Assembly: GCA_026393115.1 (NCBI GenBank) | Contig: JAPLAU010000031.1 | Location: 30,259-94,258, forward strand | Reading direction: 5' to 3' | Source: Actinomycetota bacterium | Lineage (GTDB): Bacteria > Actinomycetota > Actinomycetes > S36-B12 > CAIYMF01 | Length of the DNA: 64,000 nt | In this document: positions 9,388 to 18,465 of the stretch, piece by piece | Layout of the letters: each line of letters opens with the position of its first letter | How positions within the stretch are numbered: position 1 is the first letter of the stretch | Notes under the pieces: model-generated | Seen by the model: the letters and a program-made list of their open reading frames with translations, nothing else | The model's database searches: none | Told to the model about the DNA's origin: nothing | Position numbers and translations under genes: made by a program

Positions 9388-9636
9388 TCAGCCTGTGCGA
9401 CGGCGAGCCGAGTCGAGAACGCGCTCGACGCTGAGAACCTCGTCGCCACGCATCCACACCCGGTGGTCGCAGTCGAGGCAGTTTGTGAATTCAACGTGGC
9501 TGCCATCTTCGAGTTCGAGGGCGATGCGGGTGATGCGAGCGCTCTCGCACACGGCACAGCCCGGAGCCTCGGCACCACGTGCCCCCGGCCGAAGCAGGGA
9601 TCCAAGGTCGATATGCCCGTCAGTGGTTGCTCCCAT
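9388..9636 (-). CDS. Small zinc-ribbon-like protein of unknown function
   Basis: I do not recognise a named family for this 82-residue protein. It has two CxxC pairs (C27/C30 in CAVC and C53/C56 in CLDC) spaced like a zinc ribbon, with a short beta-like stretch (ITRIALELEDGSHVEFTN) between them and a basic C-terminus. The start is set at the ATG at 9636 because AGGAGG lies nine bases upstream; an ATG at 9687 has no ribosome site. It is the first gene of the manB/Trm112/isomerase set, 40 bases upstream of manB, with a good promoter in front of it. The company it keeps suggests a small regulator or metal-binding accessory protein. That is inference. Confidence 0.75.
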   Translation of the reverse strand: MGATTDGHIDLGSLLRPGARGAEAPGCAVCESARITRIALELEDGSHVEFTNCLDCDHRVWMRGDEVLSVERVLDSARRRTG

Positions 9637-9701
9637 GGCACCGTACCTCCTGATCTCCTGAATCTCGCGAATCGAGACGTGACCCATTTGGTCGCATCCC
9701 C

Positions 9702-9730
9702 ACGATAGCCGTGTGACTGGTGTGAATCAA
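9702..9730 (-). promoter_or_regulatory. Candidate sigma70-type promoter
   Basis: On the minus strand TTGATT (9725-9730) and TATCGT (9702-9707) are separated by exactly 17 bases. Transcription would start near 9695, about 60 bases before the zinc-ribbon gene at 9636, and could serve the manB set. Confidence 0.5.
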
Positions 9731-9784
9731 GTGATGGATGTGATTACTTTTTGACGCAAATAGTTACTCTTAGTAGTTGATTCT

Positions 9785-9803
9785 CACGATTAGTCCAATC
9801 GTG
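9785..9803. promoter_or_regulatory. Perfect 7-bp inverted repeat with 5-base spacer
   Basis: CACGATT at 9785-9791 and AATCGTG at 9797-9803 flank AGTCC. It sits in an AT-richer patch about 55 bases upstream of the -35 element of the zinc-ribbon gene promoter. It could be an operator or a small hairpin; there is no U-tract to make it a clear terminator. Confidence 0.4.
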
Positions 9804-9849
9804 GAATCTCAGCTGTGCATTTAGTGGGTGCCCAAAACTGCTTATATGC

Positions 9850-9870
9850 GCGCTTGGGGTCCCCCGATGC
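9850..9870. repeat. Dispersed 21-bp repeat, copy 3
   Basis: Matches the copies at 3858 and 3961 at 20 of 21 positions; the central base is T instead of A. It directly abuts the 16-bp G-rich repeat array. Confidence 0.75.
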
Positions 9871-10009
9871 GAAAGGGAGGGGGGTCGGAAGGGAGGGCGG
9901 GCGAAAGGGAGGGCGGGCGAAAGGGAGGGCGGGCGAAAGGGAGGGCGGGCGAAAGGGAGGGGGGCGAAAAAATGGCGGGCGAAAGGGAGGGGCGGCGAAA
10001 AGAGGCGGG
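9870..10009. repeat. 16-bp G-rich minisatellite after the DUF3499 gene
   Basis: About nine tandem units with period 16. Three are perfect copies of CGAAAGGGAGGGCGGG (9902, 9918, 9934), with degenerate copies on both sides. The array starts immediately after the stop codon of the DUF3499 gene. The plus strand has dense GGG runs with short spacers, suited to G-quadruplex formation; the transcript of the minus-strand gene would be C-rich. Confidence 0.9.
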
Positions 10010-10381
10010 CTAGGAATCGGAGGCGTTGCGCAGCATGCGCAGATGCCCGCGGCGGTTGACCTCAACCATCTCGGCGTGCACTTCCTCGACGTACGGCGTC
10101 TCGTCGCGCCCACGAGCTGCCTCACGCACAGCATCGGCGAGGGCTTCCAGATCGTCGATACTCGGCAGCAGAGCCGCGGGATCGGGTTCGAGGCGCACAA
10201 TCTCCCAGCCACGCGGCGCGGTGAGCCGCTCGGAGTGGGTTTGACAGAGGTCGTAGCAGTGCGGCTCAGCGTAGGTAGCCAGCGGACCGAGCACGGCCGT
10301 TGAGTCGGCATACACGTACGTGAGCGTCGCGTATGCCTGACGGGCACACGCCGGCTTCGAGCAACGACGCACAGGGCTCAC
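10010..10381 (-). CDS. DUF3499 family protein
   Basis: Actinobacterial conserved protein of about 123 residues. The N-terminal RRCSKPAC and later EPHCYDLCQTHSERL give two cysteine pairs that look like a small metal-binding module. ATLTYVYADSTAVLGPL and PRGWEIVRLEPD are the most conserved family text. I chose the GTG at 10381 because the product then begins SPVRRCS as in relatives; a frame from 10453 would add 24 residues, rich in Arg, Trp and Gly, without similarity. No strong ribosome site is visible at either start. The gene is separated by 86 bases from the DUF5719 gene upstream and followed directly by a G-rich repeat array. The function is unknown, but its association with whiB2 and manB is widely conserved. 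Confidence 0.85.
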   Translation of the reverse strand: MSPVRRCSKPACARQAYATLTYVYADSTAVLGPLATYAEPHCYDLCQTHSERLTAPRGWEIVRLEPDPAALLPSIDDLEALADAVREAARGRDETPYVEEVHAEMVEVNRRGHLRMLRNASDS

Positions 10382-10467
10382 GGACCAGACGGTAGCGGCC
10401 CTCGGGCCTCCGCCGCGGCACCGACACGGCCATGCGCGCGACCAGACGCGCACGAGAGGGGCATCAA

Positions 10468-11931
10468 CTAGCCGTTCGCTACCGCGAGGTTGGGTTGCGC
10501 CTCGGGCACCGAGACCTTCGATCGCACCGGTGACATCGGGACTCCCGTGGCCATCGTGCCGCTCGCCGCGGGCAGGCTCGTCACACGGGCCACTCGAATC
10601 ATGCCGCTTCCCGAAGGCGGGGTCACCACGAGCGAGAACGACCCTTCACCTGGTGGTTTCGCAGTCCACACCTGCGTTGAACCGCGGGTGATCTTCAACT
10701 TGGTCTTGGTCGCCTTGCCCTGCCGATTGATGGTGGTCACCACCACGGTGACATCACGATCGCCGGCTGTGTTGGTGATGTAGAGCCGGTGCCGGTAGGT
10801 GCTGCCACTGGGAAGCCCTGCAACAGCGGCGGGTCCGGTGAGAGCAGGTGCCGAACCGGCATAGGCGAATTCGCCGACACCTGTGGGCTCACCGAGCCGA
10901 TACCACGCGCCCGCAATGATCGGCACTGTCGAGGTCAGTTCAACCGCGGAAGGCTGCTCACGCAGCACCTTGGTCAGATCGACCACCTCAACCTGACCTG
11001 CGGTGAGACTCACCGTGCTCAAGCCGGCAGGTGAGAACGACCCTGACGGCGTCAACAGCCGCACCTTCACCGTTGCGTCGTGGTCGGGTGAGAGCACGCT
11101 CAACTGAACCGGAGTCACTCGAGCGGGTATTCCGACAACGACCACGGTGGTCGACGGCGCCGCCGCGCTCGGCACCCAGTCAACTCCCCGAGGTATGAGA
11201 CCGGTTACTTGCTGATCGCTCACCGCAGCCGACACGCGCCCGGACTGCACGTCAACGTGCACGACGAATTGAGGAACTCCGGGGGCCAAGGCACTCAGGC
11301 TCAGACGCACTTGTCCTCGCGCCGGCACGAACACGCCGCGTCCACCTGGCGCCGGCAGTGGGCCCATGGGTCCCCAGAGCAGCACGTCGACCGAAGCTGG
11401 TGACTCTTCAGGATTGGCCAGAGTCACCACGCTGGTGCGGCCGACGTCCGAACCTCCCCCAACAAACCACTGATCGGTTCCCGGAGCGGCGCACTCCATT
11501 GCGGCCAAACCACGCGCCTTGCCCTGGTCGCCGAGCGTCATTTGATCAAGCACCAGCCCGGGCGCCAGCGAGCCCTTCGCGGAGGCAACGACAGGCGGAA
11601 GCGGTGTGCCTGCCGTGCTCAATGTGCGTGCGGCCCCAGCAGCCGGAATAGAGACCTTCTCAACCGCGGTGCCCTTGGGCGGAAGAGTGGCGATCTGTGC
11701 GCCGCCAGTGCCCGCCTTTTGACCCGGCAATCCCGGAGTCACCATGGCCGTCACGGCCGACTGAACGTCGGCGCTGGCGATCGGATCAGGGCAGACCAAC
11801 CGACTTGATTCCACCGGCTCGACCACGACAGCCGGAGGCTCAGGAACTGAGGCGACGACCGGGTGCAGAACGCTACCAACAACGACAATCGCCGCGGCGG
11901 CACCGAGTATCACCAGGTGGGCGCGCTTCAT
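10468..11931 (-). CDS. DUF5719 family secreted or anchored protein
   Basis: A 487-residue protein with one N-terminal hydrophobic segment (about residues 4-28) and then a long extracytoplasmic region rich in Val, Thr, Ser, Pro and Gly that looks like several beta-sandwich repeats. It resembles the DUF5719 proteins found next to the large glycosyltransferase upstream of whiB in actinobacteria. The start ATG overlaps the stop of that glycosyltransferase (ATGA at 11928-11931), so the two are translationally coupled and probably act together at the envelope. No catalytic motif was found. It may be a scaffold or binding partner of the glycosyltransferase; that is inference from the coupling. Confidence 0.75.
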   Translation of the reverse strand: MKRAHLVILGAAAAIVVVGSVLHPVVASVPEPPAVVVEPVESSRLVCPDPIASADVQSAVTAMVTPGLPGQKAGTGGAQIATLPPKGTAVEKVSIPAAGAARTLSTAGTPLPPVVASAKGSLAPGLVLDQMTLGDQGKARGLAAMECAAPGTDQWFVGGGSDVGRTSVVTLANPEESPASVDVLLWGPMGPLPAPGGRGVFVPARGQVRLSLSALAPGVPQFVVHVDVQSGRVSAAVSDQQVTGLIPRGVDWVPSAAAPSTTVVVVGIPARVTPVQLSVLSPDHDATVKVRLLTPSGSFSPAGLSTVSLTAGQVEVVDLTKVLREQPSAVELTSTVPIIAGAWYRLGEPTGVGEFAYAGSAPALTGPAAVAGLPSGSTYRHRLYITNTAGDRDVTVVVTTINRQGKATKTKLKITRGSTQVWTAKPPGEGSFSLVVTPPSGSGMIRVARVTSLPAASGTMATGVPMSPVRSKVSVPEAQPNLAVANG

Positions 11932-14900
11932 GGAGTCACCTCCCCAGCGGAAGGACTAGGCGAAACGAACGCAGTAACGGATGCGAACTCGTCGTCGCCC
12001 ACGATGTCGGCATCGGGGTCATCGGTCGGACGACGACGACCCGGCAGAGCAAGGACAATCACGACGGCAACGAGCAGGCCTTGCAGCCACAACCACCGGT
12101 GTCGCGGCTCTTGGTCAAACCACACCGAGAGCGTTCCCGCACCATCGGACAACGTGAATGACTGCCGCCAGCCGTCACCCCGGTCATCGTGCAGCGCAAG
12201 TGCCACCCCATCCAGGGTGGCCCGCCACGACGGGTCGGAACGCTCGGCAAGCACGACCACCGACTCCGACGGCATTGCCTTCGGCAGCGGCCCGTCAACC
12301 CACACCGCGCCATCACGCGACCCTGCGGCAATGGGGGTCACTGGCGGTTTATCTGCCAGAGCACGCACCCGATCGCTGTCAGTGTCGAGTCGCCAGAGGG
12401 TGTCTCCTTCGGCGGTGCTGATGCGACGAAGTCCCGGCTCGGAGTCGAGTACGGATACCAACTCAGGGCTGGCAGCGGCCAGCACGACAAAGCGCACGCC
12501 GTAGCGACCCAGTCCGTCAACTTCACCGCCACCGCGGCCGGCCATCAGGTCGGCCACCAAGCTGTTGAGTTGGTCGTAGGCAGCGGCGGGCGGCCCCGTC
12601 TCGGCAGCGCCCAGTCGTGGACCTTCGCCGTCGATGAGCGCGTATTCGATACCCCGATCGCTGGGGCGGAACACCAACGACCGCGGACGATCCGCGCCAA
12701 GCGATTGGGCCGCGACGAATGCCGGTACCGCTGAGCCGTCGCCACGAACGACGGTGTCGCCGACGCCGTGCCACGCCCACCAACCAGCCGTCAGCAAGGG
12801 CGCGGCGATAGCCGCGACCACTGCGATGGCCGCGGCCGGCTGACGCCAACTGAAACTGTCGCCGGCAAGCCGAACGCCGATGCCATCGGCTGCCACGGCG
12901 CACGCCACGATCAGGCCTAGGCCGAAAACGATCGTGGCAGGGCCAGGCCATGTCAGCAGTGGCAGTGATTCCGACGCCGGCCGCACCTGTACCAGCGACT
13001 GAATGATTGCCAGCGTCAGTCCGAGTAGCGCCACGATCCATCCGACGATCGCAACCGAACGCGAACGGCGTCGCAGGAGACCACCAATTCCCAGCGCGAC
13101 AATTCCGACTGTGAACCACACCGGAATTGCGGCGGGGCCACCTGGATCAAGCAGTGCAACTTGCCAAGGGGCCAGATCAGGATCGATCGGTCCGGGGAGT
13201 CCTGCCTGTAAGAACCACGACGCGGGATGAAGCACAAGGTCGAGTGACCACGGCACGAGAAGAACTAACGGCACGAGGACAAGAACAACCATCCTGAGCA
13301 GCACGACACGGGATCGAAAACTCAGCGGCACCAAGGTGGTGGCGGTTACGGCACTCTGTGGGTTGAGAACGCTCAGTCGTTCATCCGAGGTCTCCGACAC
13401 TCCACTGGCAGCCAACTGCGGAATACCGCGAGCCCACACAATCGCGACGATCACGAGCAGCAGACACACCGGCCACGACAGCGGCACAAAGGCCGTCATG
13501 ATGGCCAGCAGTAGCGCACCACCCCAGGCAGCCCGCCATGACACGGGTGCACGCAATGCCACGCGCACCATGGCCGGCAACAAAATCAAGAACACCACGG
13601 TGCCCAGTCGGCCGGTAGCAACAGCACCGACAGCGGCGGGAAGCAAGGCATAGGCCGCGGCCGCAATCACGCGCACTACGCGACTGTCGACAACCCGCCG
13701 CAGCGCGAGGTACATCACAACTCCTGCGACGGGAATGCCCACCATCAAGATGGCGTCGACTGCTCGTGAGGCATTTCCGAGTAGGAAGGTCGCGACCACT
13801 CCCACCACCATCAAGTAGGGCGGCGCAGCGGTTGAGGCGCCCGGGCCTACTTCATGCCAGCCCTGCGCGTAGGTATCCCAGAGATCGCCGGTGCCAGAGG
13901 GTGCTGGCAGCAACGAACCACCCTCAAGTAGTCCGAAGGCAAACCATGCTCGTACCGAAATGAGGCAGACCAGCGTGAGCAAGAAAGCGAGCAGCAGCGC
14001 TGGTCGTTTCACCCAGAAACCAAGTCGTCCTTGCTGATCGTCGAACGAGTCATCGAAGGCTTCATCTTCTGAAGGACCGGCCGTGGCCGGCCCCGAACTG
14101 GCCGCTGACGTGCCGGCGGTACCGCCGAGGAAGGCAACAAAGGCTTCAAAAGCGTGCCGCAACTGCGAGCCGAAACGCGGCCTCAATCCTGCAAGGTCGC
14201 GCGGATCAACCTCGTTGGTACGGGCAGTCAGTCGTCGTGAGGCCGCAATACGGCCCGGGTGAAGTAGCACCGAGCCGAGCGCGCCGAACTCATCGGCCGC
14301 TTCGTCGGGCGCCTTCAAGAGCAGCAATCCAACGCCTCGAATAACGGAACCGAAAACGAGACGCAAAAGCACCAGCGGAATCAACACTGTGCGTGTGTGT
14401 GCGAGCAACACATGCATGGCCGACTCACGGTCGACGCGGGGGGCATCATTGTTAACGGCGTGCAACGGACGCCGTCCGTGGATGCCTGCTTCAGCGTGAT
14501 GTACCTCAGCGTCGGTTGCCACAATGACGCGATAACCGGCCGCGTTCGCGCGCCACCCGAAGTCGACATCGTCACGGAACATGCGCACCGAGGGATCGAA
14601 GCCACCGAGCGCATCCCACACATCGCGACGCACGAGCATGCCGGCACTTCCAACGGCCAGCACATCGCGCAGGCCGTCGTGCTGACCCTGATCGAGTTCA
14701 CCACGTTCAAGACCAGTAACACGACGGCCGGACGCGGCAATGGTGACGCCGTTTTCAAGGAGCAGCCGTCGGTCATGCCACCCCAATACCTTGGGACCGA
14801 TGACGGCGGCACCGGTCACCGTGTCACTGGCGTCGAGCAATGCCTGCAACGCATTGACGGCGGGCGCACAGTCATCGTGCAGCAGCCACACCCAGTGAAC

Positions 14901-15449
14901 GGCGGGCTCGTCGACCACGGCCACCGGCTCGTCGGGCCACACGTCGTCGTCATAGTCATCGTCATCGTCATCGACGGCCATGGAATCTACGGGGGGTTCG
15001 CTGAACCATTCGTCGCGGTCGACAACGTCATCGGGAAACGCCCCGTCGGAATCGATCAGGGTGTCAGCGTGGGCCACACCCGCTGCCACGGCTGCTCCAA
15101 ACGATGTGTTGGTAGCGAGGGTGACCACTCGTTCAGCGCCGAGCCACTCTGTGACCAACTGCCCCGAGGCATCGTCGCTGCCGGTATCGACTGCGACCAC
15201 GAGGTCGGGGCGGCGATTCATTCGATCGATCGTGGCAATGGCCGGCGGTAGCCAGCGGGCGCCATTGTGGGTAACAAGTACCGCGACCACCCGGTGCTCA
15301 CGACGCTCAAGTGGGACTTCGGGCTCGTCGTCATCGAAGACCAAATCTGCATAACGGTCGACTCGCTCGACGACGGACTCACGTTCCTCGTCGTAGAGGT
15401 TGTCGAGGTCCGGAGCCGCAAGTGGCTCGAACCCGGGATGCTCACTCAT
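11928..15449 (-). CDS. Large membrane-bound family 2 glycosyltransferase
   Basis: A 1173-residue envelope glycosyltransferase. Residues 1-45 are acidic. A GT-A (family 2) domain follows, with VVAVLVTHNGARWL near 51, VAVDTGSDD near 85, an acidic insertion (a run of Asp near 170) and the donor-site region WLLHDDCAP. Later GGFDPSVRMFRDDVDFGWRANAAGY is the typical acceptor and metal segment. From about residue 480 onward there are ten or more membrane helices, and then a C-terminal extracytoplasmic domain ending in one more helix and an acidic tail. A TAGAGT element lies eight bases before the ATG, compatible with a nearly leaderless transcript. The homologous genes next to whiB2 are conserved in actinobacteria; the glycan made is not known. 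Confidence 0.88.
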   Translation of the reverse strand: MSEHPGFEPLAAPDLDNLYDEERESVVERVDRYADLVFDDDEPEVPLERREHRVVAVLVTHNGARWLPPAIATIDRMNRRPDLVVAVDTGSDDASGQLVTEWLGAERVVTLATNTSFGAAVAAGVAHADTLIDSDGAFPDDVVDRDEWFSEPPVDSMAVDDDDDDYDDDVWPDEPVAVVDEPAVHWVWLLHDDCAPAVNALQALLDASDTVTGAAVIGPKVLGWHDRRLLLENGVTIAASGRRVTGLERGELDQGQHDGLRDVLAVGSAGMLVRRDVWDALGGFDPSVRMFRDDVDFGWRANAAGYRVIVATDAEVHHAEAGIHGRRPLHAVNNDAPRVDRESAMHVLLAHTRTVLIPLVLLRLVFGSVIRGVGLLLLKAPDEAADEFGALGSVLLHPGRIAASRRLTARTNEVDPRDLAGLRPRFGSQLRHAFEAFVAFLGGTAGTSAASSGPATAGPSEDEAFDDSFDDQQGRLGFWVKRPALLLAFLLTLVCLISVRAWFAFGLLEGGSLLPAPSGTGDLWDTYAQGWHEVGPGASTAAPPYLMVVGVVATFLLGNASRAVDAILMVGIPVAGVVMYLALRRVVDSRVVRVIAAAAYALLPAAVGAVATGRLGTVVFLILLPAMVRVALRAPVSWRAAWGGALLLAIMTAFVPLSWPVCLLLVIVAIVWARGIPQLAASGVSETSDERLSVLNPQSAVTATTLVPLSFRSRVVLLRMVVLVLVPLVLLVPWSLDLVLHPASWFLQAGLPGPIDPDLAPWQVALLDPGGPAAIPVWFTVGIVALGIGGLLRRRSRSVAIVGWIVALLGLTLAIIQSLVQVRPASESLPLLTWPGPATIVFGLGLIVACAVAADGIGVRLAGDSFSWRQPAAAIAVVAAIAAPLLTAGWWAWHGVGDTVVRGDGSAVPAFVAAQSLGADRPRSLVFRPSDRGIEYALIDGEGPRLGAAETGPPAAAYDQLNSLVADLMAGRGGGEVDGLGRYGVRFVVLAAASPELVSVLDSEPGLRRISTAEGDTLWRLDTDSDRVRALADKPPVTPIAAGSRDGAVWVDGPLPKAMPSESVVVLAERSDPSWRATLDGVALALHDDRGDGWRQSFTLSDGAGTLSVWFDQEPRHRWLWLQGLLVAVVIVLALPGRRRPTDDPDADIVGDDEFASVTAFVSPSPSAGEVTP

Positions 15450-15528
15450 TGGATCTGACTCTACGCGTCACCCGAGCGGTCGCATCCCTTCACAACGTGT
15501 TCCGGGGCGACTCACCACCGGAGCTGCG

Positions 15529-15795
15529 TCAGACAACGGCCTTTTTGAGCCGACGGCGTTCCCGCTCACTGAGACCGCCCCAGATTCCGAAGCGCTCGTC
15601 GTTGGCCAGGGCGTACTCGAGGCAGTCGCCTCGTACGTCGCACGAGAGGCACACACGCTTGGCCTCGCGGGTGCTGCCGCCCTTCTCGGGGAAGAAGGCC
15701 TCCGGATCGGTCTGCGCACAAAGAGCCCGCTCTTGCCAATCGAGTTCGGCTCCGAGCGCGTCGTCATCTAGCACGAGTTGCATGAGTTCGGCCAC
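15529..15795 (-). CDS. whiB2: WhiB2-type Fe-S transcriptional regulator
   Basis: Small Wbl protein that binds a [4Fe-4S] cluster and controls septation and sporulation-type genes in actinobacteria. With the GTG start at 15795 it has 88 residues, four cluster cysteines (C26, C49, C52, C58, in the spacing C-x22-C-x2-C-x5-C) and the WhiB turn GIWGG at 70-74, then a basic tail RRRLKK. The GTG was chosen because GGGAGG lies nine bases upstream; the ATG at 15816 would place this ribosome site inside the gene. Its position next to the F420 genes and upstream of the DUF3499/manB block is that of mycobacterial whiB2 (whmD). It is divergent from cofD, with a candidate promoter in the gap. Confidence 0.93.
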   Translation of the reverse strand: MAELMQLVLDDDALGAELDWQERALCAQTDPEAFFPEKGGSTREAKRVCLSCDVRGDCLEYALANDERFGIWGGLSERERRRLKKAVV

Positions 15796-16069
15796 GTGGC
15801 GAGTCCTCCCTAGCATGCCCTGCGGAAATTCCGGCGGGGCGGTGAAGCAAACAACAACGGTCGAATTACACGCGTGTCACTACCGGCTAGTCAAGCCGGG
15901 GGGGTGTACATGGGTCAATTTCTGGGTGATATGTCTATTTTGGTATGAAATAATCTTTCTGGAACGGCAACATTCGGCGTAGTTCCTCACCACGAAGGGT
16001 CCCCCGCCTCGCTACTTGACCGTCGAGTCCGGCATGCTGCAGTTCACTCCACCGCTCGTAAGGATCACC
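15796..16069. other. Divergent intergenic region whiB2/cofD
   Basis: This 274-base gap holds the whiB2 promoter candidate and an AT-rich stretch (15925-15965), which may carry the cofD promoter. No gene is supported here; a frame opening at a TTG (16016) only extends cofD. Confidence 0.6.
15865..15894 (-). promoter_or_regulatory. Candidate whiB2 promoter
   Basis: On the minus strand TTGACT (15889-15894) and TGTAAT (15865-15870) are 18 bases apart, giving a start near 15858 and a leader of about 60 bases. The spacer holds GTGACACGCGTG, a partly symmetric sequence with a GTCAC half that could be a regulator site. Confidence 0.5.
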
Positions 16070-17116
16070 ATGACCACACCTGGACCCCGCATCACCGCGC
16101 TGGCCGGCGGAATCGGCGGTGCGCGGTTCCTGCGCGGGCTCCTTACCCACCTCGCCGCCACTTACCCCGACGGCGCCGGCTCGAGCACCGCCGAGGTGAC
16201 TGTCATCGGGAACACCGGCGATGACATCTGGATGCACGGAGTCAAGGTGTGCCCCGATCTCGACACCGTGATGTACACCCTCGGTGGCGGCATCAATGAA
16301 GACCAGGGCTGGGGCCGCCTCGACGAGACCTACACCGTCAAATCCGAGCTTGCCGCCTACGGCGCAGCGCCCGACTGGTTCGGACTCGGTGATCGCGATC
16401 TGGCAACGCATCTCGTGCGTACCCGCATGCTCACCGCCGGGGTTCCCCTGTCTGAGGTCACCGCACGCTTGTGTGAGCGGTGGAATCCGGGCGTTCGGCT
16501 GATTCCCATGAGCGATCAGCGGGTCGAAACTCACGTTCTCGTCGACGACCCCGCCGGCGCCCTCACCGACGACGGTTCACCCGTACACACCGCGATCCAC
16601 TTTCAGGAATGGTGGGTGAGGTACCGCGCCTCACTACCGGCTCACGGATTTGTGTTGATGGGTCTTGACGAAGCACGACCCGCACCCGGCGTCGTTGAGA
16701 GCATTCGCGAGGCCGACATCGTGGTGCTGCCTCCGTCTAATCCCGTCGTGTCAATCGGCACCATCCTGTCGGTTCCCGGGATACGCGAGGCACTGCAGTC
16801 CACGAGTGCCCCCGTCGTTGGCCTAGCCCCCATCATCGGGAGGGCCCCCGTGCGCGGAATGGCTGATGCGTGCCTTGCCGCGATCGGAGTTGAGACCAGC
16901 TCGGCCGCTGTTGCCGCCCACTACGGGGCGCGTTCCAACGGCGGCATTCTCGACGGTTGGCTAATCGACAGCGTTGATGCCCAATCCGTCGATTCCATTG
17001 AGGCACTGGGAATCACGACGGTGGCCGTTCCCTTGCTAATGACCGATATTTCCGCGACAGCCCAGATGGCTGCCGCGGCTCTCGATCTCGCTGACCGCGT
17101 CAAGGCGCGGCCATGA
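16070..17116 (+). CDS. cofD: 2-phospho-L-lactate (phosphoenolpyruvate) transferase CofD/FbiA
   Basis: Enzyme of coenzyme F420 synthesis that transfers the activated phospholactate or phosphoenolpyruvate moiety to the deazaflavin FO, giving F420-0 or its dehydro form. The 348 residues begin with the family signature [17 protein letters not shown] (nucleotide loop) and contain [29 protein letters not shown], also highly conserved. The start ATG at 16070 has AAGGA upstream; a TTG at 16016 would add 18 unrelated residues. The stop overlaps the start of cofE by four bases (ATGA), so the two F420 steps are translationally coupled. The fbiA-fbiB order next to whiB2 is standard for actinobacteria. 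Confidence 0.95.
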   Translation: MTTPGPRITALAGGIGGARFLRGLLTHLAATYPDGAGSSTAEVTVIGNTGDDIWMHGVKVCPDLDTVMYTLGGGINEDQGWGRLDETYTVKSELAAYGAAPDWFGLGDRDLATHLVRTRMLTAGVPLSEVTARLCERWNPGVRLIPMSDQRVETHVLVDDPAGALTDDGSPVHTAIHFQEWWVRYRASLPAHGFVLMGLDEARPAPGVVESIREADIVVLPPSNPVVSIGTILSVPGIREALQSTSAPVVGLAPIIGRAPVRGMADACLAAIGVETSSAAVAAHYGARSNGGILDGWLIDSVDAQSVDSIEALGITTVAVPLLMTDISATAQMAAAALDLADRVKARP

Positions 17117-18465
17117 GCTCGGCGCCACTGCAGGTGATTGCCGTCGAAGGTCTTCCCGAGTTTGCTCCCGGTGATGACCTCGCGGCCGCGACCGCCGCAG
17201 CGATTGCGCACACCGAGTGGCCAGACGGATCACGGGGGCTCGACGAAGGCGACATCGTCGTTGTCACCAGCAAGGCTGTCAGCAAAGTTGAAGGTCGACT
17301 CATCCCCGCGCCCGACCGCGAAGACGCCATCACTGCTGAGGCGGTGCGCATCATCGCCACCCGCGATCGCACTCGCATTGTTGAAACCCGACATGGCTTG
17401 GTACTGGCCGCCGCTGGGGTCGACGCCAGCAACGTTCCGGCCGATCACGTGGCACTGCTGCCCGTCGACCCGGACGCATCTGCGCACAGTCTTCGCCGCG
17501 AGTTGTCCGAGCGGTTCGGCCTGACCCAACTCGCTGTCGTGATCACCGACACTTCGGGGCGGCCTTGGCGCGAAGGCCTCACCGACATAGCGATCGGTTC
17601 CAGTGGTCTACGGGTGCTCGACGATCATCGAGGTCGCGTCGATTCCACAGGTCACACGCTCGAGATGACCATTACTGCCATCGGCGATGAGGTGGCGTCG
17701 GCCGCCGACCTCGTCAAAGGCAAACTCGGTGGCTGCCCCGTCGCTATTGTTCGCGGGCTAGCCGCGCACGTTGCCGACGGCATGACAGCTCGCAACTTGA
17801 TTCGCCCGCCCGCGTTCGACCTTTTCCGGCTGGGCACCGCCGAAGCGATCGCGGAAGGTCGACGTGTGGCCGTTCTTGAACGACGCACGGTGCGCACATT
17901 CACTGGCCGGCCGGTTCCTCAGAATCTGCTCGTCGATGCCGTCGCCGCTGCCATCACTGCGCCCGCTCCACACCACACCACCCCATGGCGGTTCATGCTG
18001 CTTCGCGACGAACCCGTGCGTACCCGTCTGCTTGACGCCATGCGTGACCAATGGGAAGCAGATCTGCGACGCATAGATGACTTCACCGACGAGTCGGTCG
18101 CCAAACGACTGCGACGTGGAGATGTGCTGCGATCAGCCCCGACCCTCGTGCTGCCCTTTCTCGAACTCGACGGCGCCGCTCATGCGTATCCCGATACGAC
18201 GCGTGCGAGTTTCGAGCGCGATCTGTTCATGGTGTCTGGCGGTGCCGCGGTTGAAAACTTGTTGATCGCCCTCAGCGCGAACGGCCTGGCCTCGGCGTGG
18301 GTGTCGTCAACAATGTTCTGCCCCGACGTCGTACGTCAGGTGCTGTCGCTGCCCGCGACCATGACGCCGCTTGGCGCGGTAGCTGTGGGTTATGCAGCGG
18401 CCGATCCGCGGCCGCGAGACGCGCGTAGCGCCGTCGACTTCCTCCTGCACCCACCCGCCGAGTAG
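17113..18465 (+). CDS. fbiB: Fused F420-0:gamma-glutamyl ligase and nitroreductase-type domain (FbiB)
   Basis: Bifunctional F420 enzyme of 450 residues. The N-terminal half (about 1-245) is CofE, which adds gamma-linked glutamates to F420-0 using GTP; its motifs [29 protein letters not shown] and KGKLGG are visible. The C-terminal half (about 255-450) is a nitroreductase-like FMN domain starting at [13 protein letters not shown]. In actinobacterial FbiB it reduces dehydro-F420-0 and supports polyglutamylation. The fusion is typical of actinobacteria and absent from archaeal CofE. The start overlaps cofD. The gene ends one base before the stop of manC on the other strand, so the two transcripts must run into each other's 3' ends. 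Confidence 0.95.
   Translation: MSSAPLQVIAVEGLPEFAPGDDLAAATAAAIAHTEWPDGSRGLDEGDIVVVTSKAVSKVEGRLIPAPDREDAITAEAVRIIATRDRTRIVETRHGLVLAAAGVDASNVPADHVALLPVDPDASAHSLRRELSERFGLTQLAVVITDTSGRPWREGLTDIAIGSSGLRVLDDHRGRVDSTGHTLEMTITAIGDEVASAADLVKGKLGGCPVAIVRGLAAHVADGMTARNLIRPPAFDLFRLGTAEAIAEGRRVAVLERRTVRTFTGRPVPQNLLVDAVAAAITAPAPHHTTPWRFMLLRDEPVRTRLLDAMRDQWEADLRRIDDFTDESVAKRLRRGDVLRSAPTLVLPFLELDGAAHAYPDTTRASFERDLFMVSGGAAVENLLIALSANGLASAWVSSTMFCPDVVRQVLSLPATMTPLGAVAVGYAAADPRPRDARSAVDFLLHPPAE

Noticed and set aside
9790..10347. 185-residue minus-strand frame rich in RPPFRPPS
   Set aside because: It reads the G-rich minisatellite and the wrong frame of the DUF3499 gene.
14397..15251. 284-residue plus-strand frame
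   Set aside because: It is antisense to the large glycosyltransferase domain; no promoter or ribosome site.
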